In this document: positions 19,735-28,700 of the stretch, in pieces | Numbering within the stretch: position 1 is the stretch's first letter | Layout: every line of letters begins with the position of its first letter | Assembly (NCBI RefSeq): GCF_000003605.2 | Contig: NW_003114959.1 | Span: forward strand, 214,777 to 247,556 | Direction of reading: 5' to 3' | Source of the DNA: Saccoglossus kowalevskii | Lineage: Eukaryota > Hemichordata > Enteropneusta > Harrimaniidae | Length of the DNA: 32,780 bases | Translations under genes and position numbers: made by a program | The notes under the pieces: generated by a model | The model's input: only the letters and a program-made list of their open reading frames with translations | Told to the model about the DNA's origin: nothing | Database searches by the model: none

Positions 19735-22700
19735 CTGGATCAACAAAACAATGAAGACAAACCAGTTTATATTGTAACCATGATTAACAATAGTACATTG
19801 TAAAGCTGACAGACAGGTGACCAATTAAAAAATTCTGAATACAAATCTCAATGTTTTTCCTTCAAAAGTTGGGTTTCAGCATTCTAGTGCAATACTGATA
19901 ACTTGCTAATTCAAGCTGTCTTGAAATTGCAGATATCTTTGAATCCAAATTACACTAAGAAACCAAACTATATTTTGTTTCTTATTCTGAATTAAAGATT
20001 GGTATACTAATATTCACCTGAGCTTTTGTTGATATCTTCACATTCACCACTGTCAGAAACAGTTGTAGAAACAATTGCACTTGTCTCTTCAGTTGAACCT
20101 TCCAAACTGGTCACCTTGTTGCTTGACTCTTCCAAACTAGTTACCTTGTTGCTTGACTCTTCCAAACTAGTTACCTTGTTGCTTGACTCTTCCAAACTAG
20201 TTACCTTGTTGCTTGTCTCTTCCAAACTAGTTACCTTGTTGCTTGTCTCTTCCAAACTGCTTGACTTGTTGCCCGTTTCTTCCAAACTGGTCAGGTTATC
20301 ACTGGTTTCTTCCAAACTAGTCACCTTGTTGCTGCCGTCTTCCAAACTGCTCATGTCACTGCTCTCCACCAAACTGGCCATGTTATCACTGGTTTCTTCC
20401 AAACTGGGCATCTTGTCGCTGGTCTCATCTAAGCTGGTCGCATTGTTGTCAGTTTCATCTAAATTGGCCACCCTTTCTGTTGTCTCTTCTAAACTGGTCA
20501 CCTTGTCGGTGGTCTCTTCTAAGCTAGAAACCTTGTCTGTTGTCTCTTCTAAACTAGTCACCATGCTACAATCAGTTTCTGTACAATCAGTTTCTTTAGT
20601 TTTCACTGTTTGTTCTTCACTTGAAGTGACCTGCATTGTTTCAGTGTCACCACTCACAGTGGCAGTTTGATCAAGTACATTGTCACTACTCTCTGTAAAC
20701 AAATCAATGGTTAAAGTATAGCAAGGTAAGGTAAGTATGAACAAAACTTGTAACAAGATTGGTTATGAACTACACACATACAATTTGGAGATTTAGTAGA
20801 ATACTTGCAAGTACATCCAGTAAGTTATTTTGTCACAGTGACGTCTACAGTTGCCACTAATTTATCAGATTATCAGATTCCCAATGACCATGCCAACTAC
20901 CCTAAATATTGATCATTGCTTGCAAGCAGATGCGAGGACTAAACCAAACACTAATCTACACTACAAACTTACCAACATTGCTACTTGTATTTACTTCTTT
21001 TTCCTCCAAGTCTCCTTCAGTTTCAGCCTCATCAGACAATTGTTCATTGTCCTCCGAAGCATCTTCAAGGTGGTCTATTTCTGTGCTGCTTACATCATCT
21101 GTTTTTTCTATAAGCATCTCAGTTTGTTCATCATTCTCTGATGAGAATTCTGTAGGTACATGGGTAATACATTCAGATAGAAGACCATTAACCATAGCAG
21201 TACCATTAGTAGTAGGTTCTGAGGTAGACAATCTATTGTAAGGTTTGACAGTTGTCACGACTACAACATTCTGTAAAGGAAAACATAATATTTTATGTAT
21301 ATCATAAGCAAAAGAATATAACTCTTCTCATTAAACTCTTTATTCTGAATATAAAATGAACAAATGTGATCATTATGTGTTTAATCAGCCTAAAGACAAC
21401 ACCTCTGATGAGAGATTCAACATATTTCACACTGACAAATTTACAACATTGAATAACTCATTAATAATTGTATGCCAAATTTATAATTACTTGAGTCTAT
21501 AGAAAATTTCCTTGAAAACCTATTTGGGTTTGAGAGCAGAGCAGAAAAAGTAGAAATCATATGCACAACTTTTCCTAATCACTTCAACGTCATGTTATGG
21601 TAGAGATGCAGGTTCGTGGGCACTCAGTGAAAAATTTTGTTTGTGCCTTTTCTTACCGAGACGGTCTCGTGGTTCACCATGGTTTGAAAATTGAACAGGG
21701 CGCACCAATGTGAAGGTGGAGTGGGCGTGGCACTTGACCTTTGACACAACATTTTGTAATATGCATCATTGGCTGTGCTCTAGCTGTCGCTCGCAAATGT
21801 CGTAAATTACGAAATTTGGACCAGATTTACGAACAAAATAAATATCTATTAGTAGGATTTACGAACACATTTTGTACAAAATACCCTCGCAAATTGCCCT
21901 CATTTAATTGTCAAGACTCGACTGNNNNNNNNNNNNNNNNNNNNNNNNNNNNNNNNNNNNNNNNNNNNNNNNNNNNNNNNNNNNNNNNNNNNNNNNNNNN
22001 NNNNNNNNNNNNNNNNNNNNNNNNNNNNNNNNNNNNNNNNNNNNNNNNNNNNNNNNNNNNNNNNNNNNNNNNNNNNNNNNNNNNNNNNNNNNNNNNNNNN
22101 NNNNNNNNNNNNNNNNNNNNNNNNNNNNNNNNNNNNNNNNNNNNNNNNNNNNNNNNNNNNNNNNNNNNNNNNNNNNNNNNNNNNNNNNNNNNNNNNNNNN
22201 NNNNNNNNNNNNNNNNNNNNNNNNNNNNNNNNNNNNNNNNNNNNNNNNNNNNNNNNNNNNNNNNNNNNNNNNNNNNNNNNNNNNNNNNNNNNNNNNNNNN
22301 NNNNNNNNNNNNNNNNNNNNNNNNNNNNNNNNNNNNNNNNNNNNNNNNNNNNNNNNNNNNNNNNNNNNNNNNNNNNNNNNNNNNNNNNNNNNNNNNNNNN
22401 NNNNNNNNNNNNNNNNNNNNNNNNNNNNNNNNNNNNNNNNNNNNNNNNNNNNNNNNNNNNNNNNNNNNNNNNNNNNNNNNNNNNNNNNNNNNNNNNNNNN
22501 NNNNNNNNNNNNNNNNNNNNNNNNNNNNNNNNNNNNNNNNNNTGATCGTACTGCAGCACGATTTCAGAAATAATGGAAGGTTAGCTGCGGTTCCGTAGCT
22601 CTTTGGTGCGACATACAATCTAATTTTGCCCTACCAATTTCATTCGGACGTCTTGTTTTTATTTTTGTTGTTATATGTCGAACATGGGCCGGCCAGTGTC

Positions 22701-25700
22701 TGTCACGTAAATAATGCGGTCGGCAACATAGGGCTATGATTCCACAGCTAATGGAAGGCGAGACAATGTTAGCGAATCGATCGAAAAATACTATAATTTG
22801 TGTAACATTCTTATCGGGCATTCTTAGCATTGAGATAGAGTTACAAGACCGAAAGTTACAGTTTCCAGACAAAGATTACTAATACTTTTTTTTCTTGATT
22901 AGTAAATTTACTATTACCTAGCAAATTCCAGAGAGAGCCCAGATTGGCATGGATGTTGAAAAAAAGGGAAACTTAAAAATCTTTTGTACAATCACATATG
23001 CATAATATATATTTATTATTACAAAATAGTTTCTATAAATAAATGAGAAGTTTGAAGAGCTATTATTAAGTAAACGTCACCACATACAATCAGCTGATTT
23101 TAGCTCCACCATTCATCACGGCTACAGCAGTTGTTTACCAATAATGATCACGTCCAAAACAAGCCATTCATGGCACAGTCCCCGTTAGTTATCAAATTTA
23201 AGATATAAAGTTTTGTTTATAGTAATATAGCTGGAATATATGTCAGGAATATGATGATTGTTTAACATTTAAATGATTGACATTTGTATCTGATCGTCAA
23301 ATGAGTATTGAGAGATATTGCTCTGGAACAGCATGAATTAAAACGAAATCAGCCATTATGAATACCGGATTCGGCTGATACCCCGCCCTGGGCGATCTTA
23401 TGGAGGATTCGATTTTTTTTTAGAAAAATGTGGACCAAAAGATCGCCCGGGCGATCTTTTGGCAGATATTACGAGGCCCATCTTGTCTAAAAAAATAACC
23501 CTGGGTTGATAGAAATGGTCTAGAAAAAATAAGTTTCGCGTTGACCAAATATAAATAAATTCAAAGTGTTTTAATACATTGGTGAGAGGTCGAATTTTAC
23601 GTGAACAAGAACATGCACTAAGAAGGAAAAGCAAGTCAAAGTCGAAACGGAGTGCATCATGGACATGACACAACACACGCTGCGACAACTGAGTGATTAG
23701 CGACATAATTTTGGGACGCAATTGAACTTGAAGTACCGTACTTCTTTGCGAAACTTGCTGCGCGGTGATGCTGGCATCAAGTGTGTGTTGACCGAAGTTT
23801 GACCACAAGTCACGCGCTGAACTGGCGCGTTACCTTAGCAACCTCTTTCTTTTGCGGTCCGCGTGTCAATCTAGTAAAATTTTTTATTATATCCGACGGT
23901 ACTGTAATTACGCAACTTGTATGCAACTCTGTACTGGCTTTGAATATATCAACATCGTTTACTTAGTGCACTGCTTTTCTAATTATGCAAATTTGTTTAC
24001 AATATTGTACCAGCTCTGAGCATTTCAACTTCGTAATGAATTGCTTTCATGATAATTTTTTTTTTAACCACGCGTTTGAATTACGTGCGGCATTGGGCAA
24101 TGACCTCCAGAGTTCATGCACTGATATTTAAATTCGGGCCATCCAGCTTAACGCAAATCAATATAGTTACTTGACATTTGTTCAAACAATCTTTCAACTC
24201 TCAAATACCATGGACGCGAAGAGTTAACTGGGGGTTAAATGAAAAAGAACGTCTTTCTTGGACAACAAATACGTCAGTGCAAGATTATGTGTGCAAGGTT
24301 AGATTTATAGAACGTACATGACCGCTTAACTGTTTTTTACCGAATCCAGTATAATGAAAATGCGACACGAGGTCAATCGCCCGACTAATCATAGGGCGGT
24401 TCACTTAAATGACATAATAGAATAATGGTGGACACTTGGTCGATGCAACCCAGTGGACCAGCGACGAAAAAGCCCTGTACTAAGCTTTCCATCAAGGAAT
24501 TTCGTAATCGATGTGCTGACCGATGGATTTTTATCGACTAAGAAATAATCTTGCCCAACATCTGTAGTGTCGTGGGGGAATGATTTTTTTCAGGTCAAAT
24601 CTTTACCGAACCTAAACTGCTTGCTAACTGAAAGGCTGTGATGATGGAGATCATCTGCGATTGCGGCTACACCAAGTACTGATAACATAAAAACTCAAAC
24701 AAAATGTATATTTTAATGTTTTCATGCAATATATTCTGAGTTAACCACTTTATTCTGGCCCGCGAATAAATAGGATACAATTTTAAACATGTTTTTGAAC
24801 GCCGCGAATTAAAAGGATACATTTAGAAAATAGTTACCGAAAATAAATTCGGTGTGCGAATTAATAGGGACCGCGAATTAATCGAAGTTTTTACGGTATG
24901 TAACAACGCATTTGACGAGAAAACCAATCAGAATATCTGTTCCAGAAAAACACAAGTAAATTTATTTCCTCCACTTCTGTGTTTCCGCTGTCGCTCGTTT
25001 TTTTCGTACTTTCAGAAAAAATAGAAGAAAATACGAAAATATTTAATATATTTATTGTGTATTTTACGAACATATTTGGCTGTCAAAATCGACGAAATTA
25101 TTTATCAATACCTTCGTACTTATTATGATTTCACTGATTGAGACTTGTTTATAATTTTGTTTTTTTTAAAAATCTGGGCAAATCTTTTTTTTATTGTAAA
25201 ATGGTCGCTGAATACGAGCCGCAGATACGAGTATAAACAAATCAGTCAGTTACGTACGCAGCACGTAATAAATGGGGTCAAATGTACTAAGGTTACTTCG
25301 TAGCAGGCGTGTCGTGTGCAACACATTCACGTGACATACCCAATGGTGGCAGCGTTGGGTATAGTGTGTTTGTCTCATTTGAATTCCGCAATGGCGAAAC
25401 GAAAAGCTGAACAGGATGGAAAGTTTGGATACGACATCCGTAATTTCCTTTCACCAGGCAAAACTGGGGACAAAAAAGTAGTACCAAAAGATTTAGATTC
25501 TGAAGGTAATTTACACGATCGTTTCGAAGTACAAGACACGGCGCCTGTGATGGCGCCAAGTCGTGCAGTGATGGTGAATTGGCCTCTAGTGAAATAGGCG
25601 CAACTCAAAACAATATTCCAAAAGGGAAAGGTAGCAAGCGACAACGAAAATTCAAATATCACCCAGAATAGGAGGTAAGTACCAAATTGTTTGTCCCCAT

Positions 25701-28700
25701 ACCGATTTAAAATTTAAATCTTGAAAGCGAGTTTACGTTAGCTTACGGTGTTAATTTATAAGCAAATTACGTATTTAACAAATCAATTTGCTTTTTGACT
25801 TGTTTGCTATTTGTTAAAATTTTTTTTTTTTTTTTATGTTAGTTGTTTTTAACTGTTAATCAACTATTTATGTTTCAGCGACAAGTACTAAGAAAAATGT
25901 GATTCATTGATGTGGTCTTGCTGTACTTTGCGCTGAATGTGTCAGGTATAATATAATTATTGTATTAAATTTAGTGTTTGCATGTGTTAAAACTAATTAT
26001 TAGTAGGGTTTGTTGCTGTATAATTAATGTTTACTTTGGTAAAATAGTGTTTTTTAAACTATCCATTGACTTTTGTTATTCCTTGTTCTTTTTAGATGAC
26101 ATACCAGTGGTTAACTTACGATGCTACAAAAAAAGTGATGGTTTGTGCAAAGAAGCTGGGAAAGTAAATGCTTTTACTAATCCAGGGTGTCCATACATGG
26201 TATAAGATGATTGCAGAAAACATTCTGATACCAAACAACACCAAGCAGTAAAAGATGCAAGGATGACTTCTGCTCCAAGGTTTCAGGCAACCATAACAAA
26301 TTTATACCGAAAACAATAAAAAACCATACAATCAGCGATAAAAAATGTTTATTATATGGCCAAAAAAAATCATGCTAACTCATCATTCAAGGACTTGAAC
26401 TGGTTACTAATCATGCAAGGGTGCGATACTCTACAGAGACTTAAAGTAGATGCACACACTTCATATGAACATTCGGACCCCGTTCATGACTTTCAGAATA
26501 GTATGAAATTAGTCATTGATGAACAAATTATATCTGAATTAGATAGTGCTGGATATTTTGCCATATTGATAGATGAAATGTCTGATGTTTCTATGGATAA
26601 AACTATGATAATTTATCTGAGATATGTATTAGCTGGTAAAATAGTTGTCAGATTTTTTGAAGTTATTGGTCTTGCAGGGTGTAATGCTGATGACATATAT
26701 CAGGCCCTGGTCAGTGTACTTGAATGCAAGGTTGTTCATGTGAAAAACATGTTTGCAGCAGGTACAGATGGGGCATCAGTTATGGTAGGAAAACATGCAG
26801 TGTTACTACAATGTTAAAAACAAATATCAATCCTTATATGATCAGTGTACACTGTATAGCCCATAGATTAGCACTTGCATCAGCTCAGGCTGCTCACAAA
26901 GTGAAGCGTATTGATAAATTTGAAATTAGAATGAACCAAATATTCAATTATTTTCACTATTCTACTAAACACATGTCCAAAATAAAACAAATCTATCAGG
27001 TAGGGGGTAATGCAATGCATCGCAATTTTGTGAGGCCATGTGATACAAGGTGGCTTTCAGTTAGAGGGGCTGTTGAAGCAGTACTTATCAATCTTAAAGC
27101 CATGTTCTACTGCCTGCAAAGTGATGCTGAAAGTGGAGATAGTACAGCTAGGGGAATGCTCAATGAAATGGCTACTTTTGATTTTTTGGCCATATTGCAT
27201 CTTATGGCAGATGTATTGTATTATCTTGGGCAGTTGAGTTGTGTTTTTCAGAAAACGTACCTAGATTTATCATCTGTTGATGGGCATATCAAAGCTGTTG
27301 TCAATATACTTAAAAATATGAAGGATGACCCAGGACGCAGACTGAAATCATTTCTTAGTTCAGTCCCAGAAACAACATCTCTAGAATACAAGCAATATGG
27401 TTTTAATGAAATTGAAACTTTGTGTAGTTTTTATTGGACACCCAAAACCACAAATGATGGTATGCAACATGCACCTGTTATTGATTCTGATAAGCTAAAA
27501 GATGAGTGAGTGGCCAGTGGTGAAGGAAATCTTGAGGAATAATTATATGCAATGTAATTTTCAAGATACTTGGGGATCTCTCCTGGGACCACAAGCTTGC
27601 TTACCTACTCTTTATCCAAATATTGCTAAATTGGTCACAATTTCACTTATAATACCTGTTAATACTGCAAGCGTGGCTTTTCTAGATAATTTAATCAAAA
27701 CCAAGGGAAGAGCTAGATTAAAAGTTTCTTCAGTGAGTGCTTTGATGTCTATTGCCTTGGGTACACCACCTCTGAAAGAAATGCTGTCCTTCAATTTTAG
27801 GAGGGCATTTCAAATATGGTGTTCTATGAAACAAAGAATAATAATAGACACTTCTAAGTCTATTCAGCCAGCAAGTACTGTGAAAAACACAAATGATTGC
27901 ATGCTAAAACTGATTGACAGTGTTAAACAGCTGACAAAATTAGACCGAGAAATTGACTGTTTTGGTGATTCTGATGACTGTATAGATGAATAGAAGGTCA
28001 AACATGTTTGGTAAATAATACCAGATTATTGTATGTCAAAGATTTATTAATAAATCTGACTATCTGCAGGAATATATTGTCATTGTGAATGATTTGGTTG
28101 TGTAACAATTTCAGTAAGAAATTTGTTGGAACCCAATTCTGACTTTTCAGAATTTTTTTACACTTTTCAGAAACTTTTTTGTACCACATTTCTGACTTTT
28201 CAGAATTTGTTCATAGACCCAGAGGAAACACAGCACTTATGATGCGAGTTAGAAGCATGGCTGGTTTACCAGGGTTTTTAAATAGTGATTTAAAGAAAAA
28301 TCAACTATACTTTAGTGACATTCGTTTAAGCAAGCATTCGTGTGAACGTCTTGGTGATCAGCAATGTCTGATGATACGTCTGCTGCGCTGGTCGTTTACC
28401 GATCATGCAAGTGCATGGCTGCCTTTGTTCTGCTTGGCGGTGACGATGTCACTGCATTAACTTGGTTTTAACCATAGGCCTTATGTTTTAATGAATGGTT
28501 TTACCGATAACGATTTTATATATTTGACGTCACCCTGGCAGTAAAAATATGGGTACGATAATACACTTTTCTAGGCCACATGTATCGTGTTAAAAAACTT
28601 GTTTTGGTTGTGTTATCACCTCGGTGACCTGCTACGATAACAAGCCGGAACAATGAACCCTTAGCACGATGAATCATTTTCGGAAGACAACGTGCGAAGG

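Noticed and set aside
20026-20670. 214-codon forward frame rich in [10 protein letters not shown]
   Set aside because: It is the antisense shadow of the PPP4R2 coding repeat; a 30-base period keeps the opposite strand open too.
21741-22618. Long open frames of 219-285 codons on both strands
   Set aside because: They run through 618 unknown bases and have no meaning.
23398-23808. 136-codon reverse frame
   Set aside because: No recognisable family, ends in the palindrome, and lies in a PPP4R2 intron without splice support.
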